Assembly (NCBI RefSeq): GCF_026625765.1
Contig: NZ_CP113062.1
Coordinates: forward strand, 682,001 to 746,000
Length of the DNA: 64,000 nucleotides
Source: Frigoribacterium sp. SL97
Lineage (GTDB): Bacteria; Actinomycetota; Actinomycetes; Actinomycetales; Microbacteriaceae
Direction: 5' to 3'
Shown: piece by piece, positions 44,735-54,001 of the stretch
How the letters are laid out: every line of letters begins with the position of its first letter
How positions within the stretch are numbered: position 1 is the stretch's first letter
Program-made: the position numbers and the translations under genes
Notes under the pieces: generated by a model
What the model was told of the DNA's origin: nothing
Database searches by the model: none
Seen by the model: only the letters and a program-made list of their open reading frames with translations

Positions 44735-45919
44735 ATGCCTGACGACCAGCCCGACGAGACCGCCACCCTGACGACCGGCGTCGCCGCCACTGCCGCCGCC
44801 GTCGGAGCACCGGCCACACCGCCCCCGGTCGTCGTCGCCCGAGGCGAGGCCGCCGAGGGGGTCGGCATCGGCACGGCCGACCGCCCCGTCCGCGAGCGGG
44901 TGACGGCACCCGACGTCGTGGCGTCACCGGAGCCCGTCGCCGGTGTCACCTGGCGACCGCTCACCCTCGACGACCTCGTGCCCCTGCACGCGCTCTGTGC
45001 CCGCATGGGGTCGGTCGACCACCCCGACCGCGGCCATGCGCTCGAGGTCGTGCGTGACGACCTCACGTCGCCCGGCATCGACCTCGTGCGGGACAGCATC
45101 GTCGGGGTGGACGCCGACGGCCGCTTCGTCGCCTGGGGCCTCAGCCACCTCGGCCCGACGCGGGTCAGCCTCGTGCGGGTGGGGGTCCCCGGCGGTGTCG
45201 ACCCCGGCCGACGCGGCGAGGGTCTCGGTCGCCGCCTCCTGGACTGGCAACGGGTCCGGGGCGAGCAGCACCTGGCCACCTGTGACGAGGTGCTGCCGGC
45301 CGGTCTCGTGACCGACGTCGAGGAGGACGCCCTCGCCACGCGGGCGGCGTTCCGTCGGGCGGGGTTCGACGAGTCGCGGTGGTGGACCGAGCTGCGGCGC
45401 GACCTGACGGAACCGGTCGAGCGCGTCGCGCTCGACCCGGCCGTCCGCCTGGTCACGATGACCGACGAGTGGGTCGAGGCGACGCGCCAGGCCCGCAACG
45501 ACGCCTTCCGTGACCACTGGGGCAGCCAGCCGACGAGCGAGGAGCGATGGGGGCGGATGGTCGGTGCCGGCACGTTCCGGCAGGACCTCTCGCTGCTGGC
45601 CGTCGCCCGTCCCCTCGACGACCCCGAGGCCGCCGAGCAGGTCGTCGCGTTCGTGCTGAGCGACGTCGACCCCGAGGACTGGGCGGCCCTGGGGCGGCGG
45701 TGCGCCTACGTCGAGTACGTCGGCGTCCGGCGCTCCTGGCGGGGACGACACCTCGCGCAGTCCCTGCTCGCGTCGACGCTGGAGGCGCACGTCGCCGAGG
45801 GGCTCGAGGTCACCGTGCTCGACGTCGACTCCGTGAGCCCGACGGGCGCCCTGGGGCTCTACGACCGGGCCGGGTTCGTCGCCGCGAGGCGCTCCGCCAC
45901 GGTGGTCCGCGCCTACTGA
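44735..45919 (+). CDS. Tandem GNAT-family N-acetyltransferase
   Basis: 394 residues. After ~70 disordered residues there are two GNAT domains. The first has the acetyl-CoA loop region RRGEGLGRRLLDWQ (about 165-178); the second has VEYVGVRRSWRGRHLAQSLL and the closing DSVSPTGALGLYDRAGFV, both classical. The double layout resembles MshD (mycothiol synthase), but the substrate cannot be assigned. GGATGGAGGG precedes the ATG. It stands alone after the rpoBC terminators. Confidence 0.85.
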   Translation: MPDDQPDETATLTTGVAATAAAVGAPATPPPVVVARGEAAEGVGIGTADRPVRERVTAPDVVASPEPVAGVTWRPLTLDDLVPLHALCARMGSVDHPDRGHALEVVRDDLTSPGIDLVRDSIVGVDADGRFVAWGLSHLGPTRVSLVRVGVPGGVDPGRRGEGLGRRLLDWQRVRGEQHLATCDEVLPAGLVTDVEEDALATRAAFRRAGFDESRWWTELRRDLTEPVERVALDPAVRLVTMTDEWVEATRQARNDAFRDHWGSQPTSEERWGRMVGAGTFRQDLSLLAVARPLDDPEAAEQVVAFVLSDVDPEDWAALGRRCAYVEYVGVRRSWRGRHLAQSLLASTLEAHVAEGLEVTVLDVDSVSPTGALGLYDRAGFVAARRSATVVRAY

Positions 45920-46084
45920 GTCCGACCGGGGGGCGACCGGCGCACCCCTTCGAGGGGCACCCGCTCTGGGACGTGCCGCCGACGGCGTCGCCACCGTAGC
46001 GTGAGGCAAGCTCGGACCCGACCCCGAGCGTCGAACGGCCTCGTCGTCCTACCCCCGAGGCCCTGTACTTCCGAGGAGGTACGC

Positions 46085-47746
46085 GTGGCTTCCATGACCG
46101 AGATCCTGATCTTGCACGGGCTGTTGCCGATCGAGCAGCTCGACGTGATCCCGCGCGGCCCTGCCGAGGAAGAGGCGTCCATCCGCGACCTCCTCTCGCG
46201 GGGCGTCGTCACCGAGATGCAGGTGGCGAGGGCCCGGGCCACCGCCGCCGACCTCGACTTCGTCGAGCTGATCGACTACCCGGTCGACCGCTCGGCCGTG
46301 ACGATGGTGCCCGCGGCCGTGTGCCGACGGCACAAGGTCCTGCCGATCGGCGTGCGCGACGGTGCGTTGATCCTCGCCATGGAGGACCCGGGCGACGTCT
46401 TCGCCATCGACGACGTCCGCGCCGGCCTGCGCATGGGCGTCGACCCCGTCGTCGCCGAGAAGAACGACCTGCGCGCCGCCATCGACCGGTACCTGCGTGC
46501 CGACGACGAGCTGAACGACCTGACGTCGACCCTCGAAGAGGAGAGGGCACACGAGACGGCGGCCGACATCACGGACGGCCCCGACGACGACGTGCCGATC
46601 GTCCGGTTCGTCAACCTGCTCGTCAGCCAGGCGATCACCGACCACGCCTCCGACATCCACATCGAGCCGTCCGAGACCGACGTGCGCATCCGGTACCGCA
46701 TCGACGGCGTGCTGCACGAGATGCAGCCGGCGCCCAAGGCGATCCAGAACGGCGTGATCTCGCGCCTCAAGATCATGAGCGAGATCGACATCGCCGAGCG
46801 CCGCAAGCCGCAGGACGGCCGCATGTCGGTCCGCCACGGCGGCCGGCAGATCGACCTGCGGGTGGCGACGCTGCCGACCGTCTGGGGCGAGAAGGTCGTG
46901 ATGCGCATCCTCGACAACTCGAACACCTCGATGAGCCTGCGCGACCTCAACCTGCTCGAGCGCAACTTCGACGTCTACGCCGAGTCGTACTCGAAGCCCT
47001 ACGGCATGATCCTCGTCACCGGCCCCACGGGTTCCGGCAAGTCGACGACGCTGTACACGACGCTGAACGCCGTCGCCCGTCCCGAGATCAACGTCATCAC
47101 GGTCGAGGACCCGGTCGAGTACCGGATGAAGGGCATCAACCAGGTGCAGGTCAACCCCAAGGCGGGCCTGACCTTCGCGAGTGCGCTCCGCAGCATCCTG
47201 CGGTCCGACCCCGACGTCGTCCTGCTCGGCGAGATCCGCGACCACGAGACGGCGCAGATCGCGATCGAGGCGTCGCTGACCGGCCACCTCGTGTTGAGCA
47301 CGTTGCACACGAACGACGCCCCGAGCGCGATCACCCGACTCACCGAGATGGGCATCGAGCCCTTCCTCGTCGGGTCGGCCATCGACTGCGTCGTCGCCCA
47401 GCGCCTCGCGCGCCGGCTCTGCGACCGGTGCAAGACGCCCACGGCCTACTCCCCGTTGCAGCTGGCGCACCTGAAGTTCCGGGTCGAGCCCGACGAGAAC
47501 CCCACGGTGTACCAGCCGGTGGGCTGCCAGCAGTGCTCGAACACGGGCTACCGCGGCCGCATCGCGCTGCACGAGGTGATGAGCGTCTCCGAGGACATCG
47601 AGCGGCTCGCGGTGAGCCGTGCGTCCAGCGCCGAGATCGGCCGGGTCGCCCGCGAGCAGGGCATGTTGAGCCTGCGTCAGGACGGATGGGAGAAGGCCAA
47701 GCTCGGCCTCACCAGCGTCGAAGAGATCCTGCGGGTCGTCGCGTGA
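46085..47746 (+). CDS. pilB: Type IV pilus assembly ATPase PilB
   Basis: 553 residues from GTG 46085, preceded by GAGGAGGT five bases upstream; ATG 46094 is an alternative. N-terminal GspE/MshEN-like domain (~10-150), then the motor core: Walker A GPTGSGKSTT near 315, Asp box VEDPVEYRMKGINQVQVN, Walker B DVVLLGEIRD near 380 and His box TGHLVLSTLHTNDAPSA. The zinc tetracysteine CDRCK...CQQCSNTGYRGR near 445-485 separates extension motors from retraction motors. Powers pilin polymerisation. First gene of the pilus locus; a possible -10 TAGCGT lies at 45997. Confidence 0.95.
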   Translation: MASMTEILILHGLLPIEQLDVIPRGPAEEEASIRDLLSRGVVTEMQVARARATAADLDFVELIDYPVDRSAVTMVPAAVCRRHKVLPIGVRDGALILAMEDPGDVFAIDDVRAGLRMGVDPVVAEKNDLRAAIDRYLRADDELNDLTSTLEEERAHETAADITDGPDDDVPIVRFVNLLVSQAITDHASDIHIEPSETDVRIRYRIDGVLHEMQPAPKAIQNGVISRLKIMSEIDIAERRKPQDGRMSVRHGGRQIDLRVATLPTVWGEKVVMRILDNSNTSMSLRDLNLLERNFDVYAESYSKPYGMILVTGPTGSGKSTTLYTTLNAVARPEINVITVEDPVEYRMKGINQVQVNPKAGLTFASALRSILRSDPDVVLLGEIRDHETAQIAIEASLTGHLVLSTLHTNDAPSAITRLTEMGIEPFLVGSAIDCVVAQRLARRLCDRCKTPTAYSPLQLAHLKFRVEPDENPTVYQPVGCQQCSNTGYRGRIALHEVMSVSEDIERLAVSRASSAEIGRVAREQGMLSLRQDGWEKAKLGLTSVEEILRVVA

Positions 47747-47792
47747 CGCCCGCCTCCGGCCGAGCCCGGACCGACCACGAGGAGCCCCTCTC

Positions 47793-49811
47793 ATGAGCGC
47801 TTCGATCTACGACATCCCCGACGACGCAGCCGCCGAGGACGCCGCCCTCGCGGGGTGGACGCCGGGCCGTCCGGGCAACGAGGTCCGGTCCGCCACCGCG
47901 ACCGCGACCGGCTCCGCGACCGCGTCGTCGACGGCTCCGGCCGACGCGTCGCCGTTCCCGTCCGCTCCCGCGTCGCCCGGCGGTGCCGCGACGGGCCCCG
48001 TCTACAGCCTCGACGGAGGCCAGGACCCGGTCATGGGCTGGACGCCCACGCGTGCCCCCTCGAGTCGTCGCGCCGCGCGGCTGGCCGAGGCGCTGGTCGA
48101 CAAGGCCGCGCTCGCCGACCAGGAGGCCCTGCTCGTCCCCGACACCGGCCCCTCGCCCGTCCTGCCCCGATCGGCCGTGGCCCCGTCGTCGGTCTCCGCG
48201 CCCTCCTCCGTGGCCCCGTCGCCCGCGGCAGCAGCCCCAGCACCGCTCAGCCCGCCCCCCGCCGGCCACGTGCTCCCGTCGACGCCGCGACCCGGCTGGG
48301 TCGACCCGCGCTTCGAGGAGCCGATCCGCGCCTCCCGGGCTCAGGCGTCCCCCCTGCAGGAGGCGCGGGCCGGTTCCGCGACGGACCTCGCCGCCCCCGC
48401 CCCCGCCGTCGCGGACACGGCCGCGGTCGGCACCACGGCCAGCACGACGGCCGCGTCCGCGTCGCTCGCGTCGTCCTCGCCGTTCGCCGCCGAGGGCGTC
48501 GTCCTGCCGAGCCCTGCCGGCGCCTCGGCCGGCCCGACCGCGACGGCCCCCTGGGACGCTCCGGCTCCGCAGCACGTCGCCGCCGACGCGCCGACCGCCG
48601 TCCTCGCGACGGCCGAGGACGCGGCCGACTTCCACGGCATCGAGCTGCACCGCCACCCGCGCGACCACGCGCACGCCGGGCTCGTCTCGGCGCTGATCCA
48701 GGTCGTGCTGCAGAACGCCTCCGACCTGCACGTCACCACCGACGCCATGCCCACGATCCGCGTCGACGGCGACCTCCGACCCGCCCTCTCCGGCGGTACG
48801 GTCTGGGACGCGGCCATCGTCCGCACGGCGCTGGAGAGCCTGCTCACGCCCGAGCAGCAGCAGCGCTTCGACGAGGAGCTCGAGCTCGACTTCGCCTACT
48901 CGCTCTCGGACGAGTCGCGTTTCCGCGTGAACTTCTACCAGCAGCGCGGCTCGTTGGGGGCGGCTTTCCGGTTGATCCCCACCGAGATCAAGCAGCTCGG
49001 CGACCTGGGCGTGCCCGAGTCGGTGTCGACCTTCGCCAAGCTCCCGCGCGGTCTCGTGCTCGTCACGGGCCCCACGGGTTCGGGCAAGTCGACGACCCTC
49101 GCGGCGCTGATCGACCTCGTCAACCGCACGCGGGCCGACCACATCGTGACGGTCGAGGACCCGATCGAGTTCATGCACCAGCACAAGAAGTCGCTCGTGA
49201 ACCAGCGAGAGGTCGGGCACGACACCCACAGCTTCGCGGCGGCGCTCAAACACGTGCTGCGGCAGGACCCCGACGTCATCCTCATCGGCGAGCTCCGCGA
49301 CCTCGAGACCATCTCGGTCGCGCTGACCGCCGCCGAGACCGGCCACCTCGTCTTCGCGACGCTGCACACGCAGAGCGCGGCGCAGACCATCGACCGCGTC
49401 ATCGACGTGTTCCCGCCGTACCAGCAGGACCAGGTGCGCACCCAGCTCGCCTCGACGCTGCAGGGCGTCGTCTGCCAGACGCTGCTGCCCAAGGCCAGCG
49501 GCCGCGGCCGGGTCGTGGCGACCGAGATCATGATGATGACCCCGGCGATCGGCAACCTCGTGCGCGAGGGCAAGACGTACCAGATCGCCTCGTCGATGCA
49601 GGCGGGCCGGGACCTCGGCATGCACACGATGGACCAGAAGCTCGCCGACCTGGTGAACACCGGCGTCGTGACGCACAAGGCCGCGATGGAGAAGGTGCAC
49701 GACCGTGAAGGGTTCGACCGCCTCGTGACGCGAGTGATCAACAAGTCCGAGAGCCAGGGGCTCGACAGCGGCATCGACTTCGGCGACTCGTTCTCGGGCG
49801 GGGCCGCCTGA
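47793..49811 (+). CDS. pilT: Type IV pilus retraction ATPase PilT with a long disordered N-terminus
   Basis: 672 residues, about 300 more than typical PilT. The PilT part begins near residue 285 (LVSALIQVVLQNASDLHVTT) with Walker A GPTGSGKSTT near 427, Walker B DVILIGELRDLET near 494, and TGHLVFATLHTQSAAQTIDR. The zinc tetracysteine of PilB is absent, as expected for a retraction motor. The first ~280 residues are Ala/Ser/Pro-rich and disordered, and include an inverted pair of the dispersed motif (48326-48335, 48359-48368; second copy encodes QEARAG). GGAG upstream of ATG; one-base overlap with pilC. Confidence 0.92.
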   Translation: MSASIYDIPDDAAAEDAALAGWTPGRPGNEVRSATATATGSATASSTAPADASPFPSAPASPGGAATGPVYSLDGGQDPVMGWTPTRAPSSRRAARLAEALVDKAALADQEALLVPDTGPSPVLPRSAVAPSSVSAPSSVAPSPAAAAPAPLSPPPAGHVLPSTPRPGWVDPRFEEPIRASRAQASPLQEARAGSATDLAAPAPAVADTAAVGTTASTTAASASLASSSPFAAEGVVLPSPAGASAGPTATAPWDAPAPQHVAADAPTAVLATAEDAADFHGIELHRHPRDHAHAGLVSALIQVVLQNASDLHVTTDAMPTIRVDGDLRPALSGGTVWDAAIVRTALESLLTPEQQQRFDEELELDFAYSLSDESRFRVNFYQQRGSLGAAFRLIPTEIKQLGDLGVPESVSTFAKLPRGLVLVTGPTGSGKSTTLAALIDLVNRTRADHIVTVEDPIEFMHQHKKSLVNQREVGHDTHSFAAALKHVLRQDPDVILIGELRDLETISVALTAAETGHLVFATLHTQSAAQTIDRVIDVFPPYQQDQVRTQLASTLQGVVCQTLLPKASGRGRVVATEIMMMTPAIGNLVREGKTYQIASSMQAGRDLGMHTMDQKLADLVNTGVVTHKAAMEKVHDREGFDRLVTRVINKSESQGLDSGIDFGDSFSGGAA

Positions 49812-51043
49812 TGGCCGGGGCAGTCGCCTACGCCTACAAGGGGCGTGACGGGGCCGGCAAGGTCGTCAAGGGCAAGGTCGACGCGTCGAGCGAGGGCGCG
49901 GTCATCACCCGCCTCCGCACGATGGGCGTGCAGCCGATCTCGATCAGCGAGGCGGGTGCCGGCACCGGCCTGCAGCGCGAGGTGTCGATCCCCGGGCTCG
50001 GCGACCGTGCGGTCAAGATGAAGGACATCGCGGTCATGTCGCGCCAGATGGCGACCATGATCGGTTCGGGGCTGTCGCTGCTGCGCACCCTGACGATCCT
50101 CGCCGACCAGGTCGACAACAAGCGGCTGGCCAAGATCATGGCCGAGGTGCGCGACGACGTCGAGACCGGCGTCTCGTTCTCGGACGCGGTCGGCAAGCAC
50201 GACAAGGACTTCCCGCCGCTGATGATCAACATGATCAAGGCGGGCGAGACCGGCGGGTTCCTCGACAAGGCGCTCGAGTCGACGGCCGAGAACTTCGAGA
50301 AGGAGGTGGCGCTGCGGTCGACGATCAAGTCCGCCATGACCTACCCCGTCGTCGTGCTCGTGATGTCGCTCGTCGCGGTCGTCATCATGCTGCTGTTCAT
50401 CGTCCCGATCTTCCAGGACATGTTCACCAACCTCGGCGGTCAGCTGCCGTTGCCGACGATGATGCTCGTCTACGCCTCGCGGGCGATGCCGTACGTCGTG
50501 CCGGCCGGCATCGTCGTGGGGATCGCGTTCTCGATCTGGTGGCGGACGAACAAGAACTCGGTCAAGGTGCGGGCGTTCCTCGACCCGCTGAAGCTGAAGC
50601 TGCCCGTCTTCGGTGCACTGTTCCGGAAGATCGCGATCGCGCGGTTCAGCCGCAACTTCTCGAACATGATCGGCGCCGGCGTGCCCATCCTCACCGCCCT
50701 GCGCATCGTGGGCGAGGTGTCGGGCAACTACGTGCTCGAGGAGGCGCTGGTCAAGGTCGCCGAGTCGGTGCGGCAGGGCGAGTCCATCGCCGGCCCGCTG
50801 ACCGAGTCGGGCGTCTTCCCGTCGATGGTCACGCAGATGATCTCGGTCGGCGAGGACTCGGGTTCGCTGCAGACGATGCTCGAGAAGGTCGCGGACTTCT
50901 ACGACCAAGAGGTCAAGTCGACGACCGAGTCGCTGACGGCCCTGATCGAGCCCCTCCTGATCGCCTTCCTCGGCGTCGTCGTCGGCGGCATGATCGTGGC
51001 GCTGTACCTGCCCATCTTCCAGATCACCTCGCTGATCAAGTAA
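49811..51043 (+). CDS. pilC: Type IV pilus platform protein PilC
   Basis: 410 residues, inner-membrane platform between motor and pilus. Two T2SF domains, each with the pattern seen in MSRQMATMIGSGLSLLRTL and FSRNFSNMIGAGVPILTALR, and three membrane helices (about 175-200, 220-245, 375-400). Length is standard. Its start overlaps the pilT stop. A strong hairpin follows, dividing the assembly genes from the pilin gene. Confidence 0.95.
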   Translation: MAGAVAYAYKGRDGAGKVVKGKVDASSEGAVITRLRTMGVQPISISEAGAGTGLQREVSIPGLGDRAVKMKDIAVMSRQMATMIGSGLSLLRTLTILADQVDNKRLAKIMAEVRDDVETGVSFSDAVGKHDKDFPPLMINMIKAGETGGFLDKALESTAENFEKEVALRSTIKSAMTYPVVVLVMSLVAVVIMLLFIVPIFQDMFTNLGGQLPLPTMMLVYASRAMPYVVPAGIVVGIAFSIWWRTNKNSVKVRAFLDPLKLKLPVFGALFRKIAIARFSRNFSNMIGAGVPILTALRIVGEVSGNYVLEEALVKVAESVRQGESIAGPLTESGVFPSMVTQMISVGEDSGSLQTMLEKVADFYDQEVKSTTESLTALIEPLLIAFLGVVVGGMIVALYLPIFQITSLIK

Positions 51044-51061
51044 CGCACCAGGCACCCCCGC

Positions 51062-51102
51062 AGGAGGCGCGGGCCGGCTCACGAGGCCGGCTCGCGCCTC
51101 CT
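51062..51102 (+). terminator. Terminator hairpin after pilC
   Basis: AGGAGGCGCGGGCCGG (51062-51077) pairs with CCGGCTCGCGCCTCCT (51087-51102), 16 bp with one G-T pair and a 9-base loop, then TCTCGTCC. Built from opposed copies of the dispersed motif. The following 236 bp up to the pilin start hold no gene and must include the pilin promoter, which was not identified with confidence. Confidence 0.75.
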
Positions 51103-51338
51103 TCTCGTCCCGGACGTCCGGCGACCGTGCGGTCTACCCCGCAAACGGGTGTTGACCAGCGATTTCCGGCCCTTCGGGGGATACCCGAACTGGGGCCGTG
51201 TCGCAGGCCAAAACCCCCCTTCCAAGGGATTCTGGGGCACTTTCCCAGGTGGCACCATCGATCTCGGCGGGAGCTCAGTGACCGCCTCACCCCCTCACCG
51301 GGCATCACTCCCGCACCCGATCGAACAGGACCAGCGAC

Positions 51339-51833
51339 ATGTACTTCACCCTCATGGGCAAGCTCAGCGCCCGCCGCCAGAACCTCACCGAAGACAAGGA
51401 CAAGGGCTTCACCCTGATCGAGCTCCTCGTCGTCGTCATCATCATCGGCATCCTCGCCGCGATCGCCATCCCGGTGTACCTCGGCGTGCAGAACAACGCC
51501 AAGGACTCGTCGGTCAAGAGCGACCTGACCAATGCCAAGACTGCCGTCATCGCCTACCAGACCAACACGGGCGCGCTGCCGACTGCGGGCACCCTGGACC
51601 CGGCAGGAACGGGCCAGAACGCTGACCTGGCTAAGGCTGGCCTGACCAAGGGGTCGAACACGGGCGCCATCACGCTGGTGGTCTCGACCGACAAGACCGC
51701 TTTCTGTGTGTCGGCACCGCGGACGGGGACCGGTGGAGACACGTTCGCCGCCAGCGACCGATCTGGCGTGGACAAGGGAACCTGCACCTCTGCCGGTGCC
51801 TTCGCCGCTCCGAGCGCCGCTACCACGCCGTAG
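51339..51833 (+). CDS. pilA: Major type IV pilin
   Basis: 164 residues (ATG 51339; ATG 51354 would shorten the leader by 5). Class III leader cut after Gly23 (DKDKG|FTLIELLVVV), with Glu at +5 and the hydrophobic assembly helix. Two Cys, at AFCVSAP and GTCTSAG, can form the C-terminal disulfide loop. Codon usage after the helix is less GC-biased than in neighbours, suggesting a variable or exchanged region. It has its own long 5' region and a strong terminator after it, as expected for a highly expressed subunit. Confidence 0.93.
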   Translation: MYFTLMGKLSARRQNLTEDKDKGFTLIELLVVVIIIGILAAIAIPVYLGVQNNAKDSSVKSDLTNAKTAVIAYQTNTGALPTAGTLDPAGTGQNADLAKAGLTKGSNTGAITLVVSTDKTAFCVSAPRTGTGGDTFAASDRSGVDKGTCTSAGAFAAPSAATTP

Positions 51834-51843
51834 TACGGACTGG

Positions 51844-51872
51844 GCGGCGCGGGGGATCTGCCCCCGCGCCGC
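51844..51872 (+). terminator. Terminator after the major pilin gene
   Basis: GCGGCGCGGGGG (51844-51855) and CCCCCGCGCCGC (51861-51872), perfect 12-bp stem with a 5-base loop, then TCATCTCT. Lies 10 bases past the pilin stop; partial read-through would give a low level of the minor-pilin mRNA. Confidence 0.85.
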
Positions 51873-51927
51873 TCATCTCTGCAACCCACAAGAGTTCCAC
51901 CCTCGACCCGACCGGGAGGTGACCACC

Positions 51928-53313
51928 ATGTTCCAGAAGCTCAGCCAGCGCCTCCGTCCGTCCGAGGACGTCGACCGCGACGCGGGCCTGACCCTCGTCG
52001 AGGTGATGGTCGCCATGATGGTCTTCGCGATCATCTCGGTCGGTGTCGCCTACTCGATCACCAACGCGCTCGTCCTGACCCGCGAGTCGCGGGCGCGGGC
52101 GATCGCCACCAACCTCGCCGCGCAGCAGGTCGACCTGGTGCGGGCCACCCAGAACGTCTTCACGGTCGACGCCAAGGAGATCGACAGCAGGGTCTCGGGC
52201 ATCGACTTCCGTCTGTCGCAGACCGTGCGCTGGGTCGACTCGACCTCGACCGTCACCGACTGCGGCACCGGTACCGGAACCCTGCAGTACAAAGCCGTCA
52301 CGATCAGCGTCAGCTACACCGGCCAGCGGTCGATCACCGCACCCGTGACGACCGAGACCGTGCTCGCCCCGAGCGACCGCATCAACGACCCGGCCCTCGG
52401 CACGATCGTCGTCAAGGTCACCGGCGCCGGCGGCACCGGCAATCCGGGCGTCGCCGTCGCCATCGCGCCGGCGGCCGTGCCGAACGGCGCCTCGGCGCCC
52501 ACGACCCCGGCCGTCACGAACACCCAGGGCTGCACGTACGCGCTCAAGGTGAAGCCGGGCAACTACTCCGTCGGCGTCGTCGAGTCGGGCAACCTCGACA
52601 TCAAGCAGGTCGCCGCCCCGAAGACCACGCCCGTCGTCGTCAAGGCCGGCACCTCGTCGTCGGTCAGCTTCACCTACGACACGGCCGCCACGTACACGCT
52701 CAAGTACGCCTCGAACTACAGCAGCAGCGTCCTGTTGCCGACCGACCTCGAGACCACGTTCGTCAGCACCCTCGGCGGGGTCCAGACGGTCAAGTCCGCC
52801 GCGAACCCCGCGACCCTCTTCCCCGTGGCCTACACCGTCATGGCCGGGGGCTACGTCGCCCCGATCAAGGACGACAAGGGCGTCGTCACGAACACGCCGT
52901 GCGTCGACGTCGACCCGTCGGCCTGGGCCGCGACTCCCGGAAACGGTGCCGGCCAGCCGCTCACGGCAGTCGCCGCGCCACCCGGCGGCACCGCCACGGT
53001 CGACGTCCCGATGGGTGTCGTGCGCCTGCCGAAGATGAACGGCACGGCCACGGTCGTCGCCACCTCGGTCGGCACCAAGGCCAACGGTGACCCGGGCTGC
53101 AACACGAACAAGGCCTACACCTTCACCGTCAGTGGCCAGAAAGACGTGGCGCTGCCGTTCGGCACCTGGAAGTTCTCCGTCGTCGTGCTCGACCTCCTCG
53201 GCGTCGTGACGGCGCAGAGCCCGGTCACCCTCGACGCCGACGCGATCCGCACCCGCGGCACGATCGACAAGTCGACCGGTGCGGCCACCCTCGACCCCCG
53301 ACCGGCCGGCTGA
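51928..53313 (+). CDS. Large minor pilin-like protein (PilV-like)
   Basis: 461 residues. Class III leader cut after Gly20 (RDAG|LTLVEVMVAMMVFA) with Glu at +5. The exported part is far larger than a normal minor pilin and beta-rich, with repeat-like segments that look like Ig/carboxypeptidase-regulatory folds (GTIVVKVTGAGGTGNPGVAV and later GVVRLPKMNGTATVVATSVG). Four or five Cys may form disulfides. Such large subunits usually sit at the pilus tip and act as adhesins. GGGAGGT upstream of ATG; one-base overlap with the next gene. Confidence 0.85.
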   Translation: MFQKLSQRLRPSEDVDRDAGLTLVEVMVAMMVFAIISVGVAYSITNALVLTRESRARAIATNLAAQQVDLVRATQNVFTVDAKEIDSRVSGIDFRLSQTVRWVDSTSTVTDCGTGTGTLQYKAVTISVSYTGQRSITAPVTTETVLAPSDRINDPALGTIVVKVTGAGGTGNPGVAVAIAPAAVPNGASAPTTPAVTNTQGCTYALKVKPGNYSVGVVESGNLDIKQVAAPKTTPVVVKAGTSSSVSFTYDTAATYTLKYASNYSSSVLLPTDLETTFVSTLGGVQTVKSAANPATLFPVAYTVMAGGYVAPIKDDKGVVTNTPCVDVDPSAWAATPGNGAGQPLTAVAAPPGGTATVDVPMGVVRLPKMNGTATVVATSVGTKANGDPGCNTNKAYTFTVSGQKDVALPFGTWKFSVVVLDLLGVVTAQSPVTLDADAIRTRGTIDKSTGAATLDPRPAG

Positions 53314-53993
53314 TGACCATCGCCCTCGCCCGCCGCCTGCGCCGGCTCGTCGACCAGCCCGAACGGGGCATCTCGCTCGCCGAGATGCTCGTCGCGATGG
53401 CGCTCTTCGCCGTCCTCATGGCCCTCACCGGGGGCTTCGTCGTCACGGCGTACCGTGCCTCGGCCTCGAGCCGCACGATCGACGCCGCCACCCGTACGGC
53501 CACGGTCGGCATGACAGAGGTCACCCGCACCGTCCGGGCCGCGACGAACAACCCGGTCTCGACCTCGAACATCGCCGACGCCGCGTTCGTCACGGCGACC
53601 GACCAGAGCCTCAAGATCTACGCCTACGTCAACCTCGCGTCGTCCGAGGAGAAACCCGTGACCGTCGAGTTCAAGGTCGTCGACGGCAAGCTCGTCGAGA
53701 CCACCTGGGCGTCGTACGACCTCGGCGGCGGCTACTGGGGGTTCCAGACCACCCCGAGCTCGGTCCGTACGATCGCCTCGCCCGTCGTGGGCACGGCGCA
53801 GGGTGCACCCGCGCTGTTCCGCTACGTCGACTCGGGGGGCTCGACGATCCCGCTGACCGCGGGAGCCGTGCCAATCGGCCTGGTCCGGGGCATCTCGGCC
53901 GTGCAGGTCTCGCTGCAGGTCGGCTCGTCCGCCGATCTGTCGAAGTCCACCGTCCTGACCAACACGGTCGGCCTGCCCAACCTGACGTCGTAG
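53313..53993 (+). CDS. Minor pilin-like protein (PilW-like)
   Basis: 226 residues. Leader cut after Gly19 (PERG|ISLAEMLVAMALFAVLM) with Glu at +5, then a ~190-residue beta-rich domain. Starts within the stop of the previous gene (TGATG). Typical second member of a minor-pilin trio that primes pilus assembly; closer assignment is not possible from sequence alone. Confidence 0.85.
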   Translation: MTIALARRLRRLVDQPERGISLAEMLVAMALFAVLMALTGGFVVTAYRASASSRTIDAATRTATVGMTEVTRTVRAATNNPVSTSNIADAAFVTATDQSLKIYAYVNLASSEEKPVTVEFKVVDGKLVETTWASYDLGGGYWGFQTTPSSVRTIASPVVGTAQGAPALFRYVDSGGSTIPLTAGAVPIGLVRGISAVQVSLQVGSSADLSKSTVLTNTVGLPNLTS

Positions 53994-54001
53994 GAGTCGA
54001 G

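Noticed and set aside
51152..51185. TTGACC...GATACC as the pilin promoter
   Set aside because: The spacer would be 22 bases, too long for a normal promoter; no better candidate was found.
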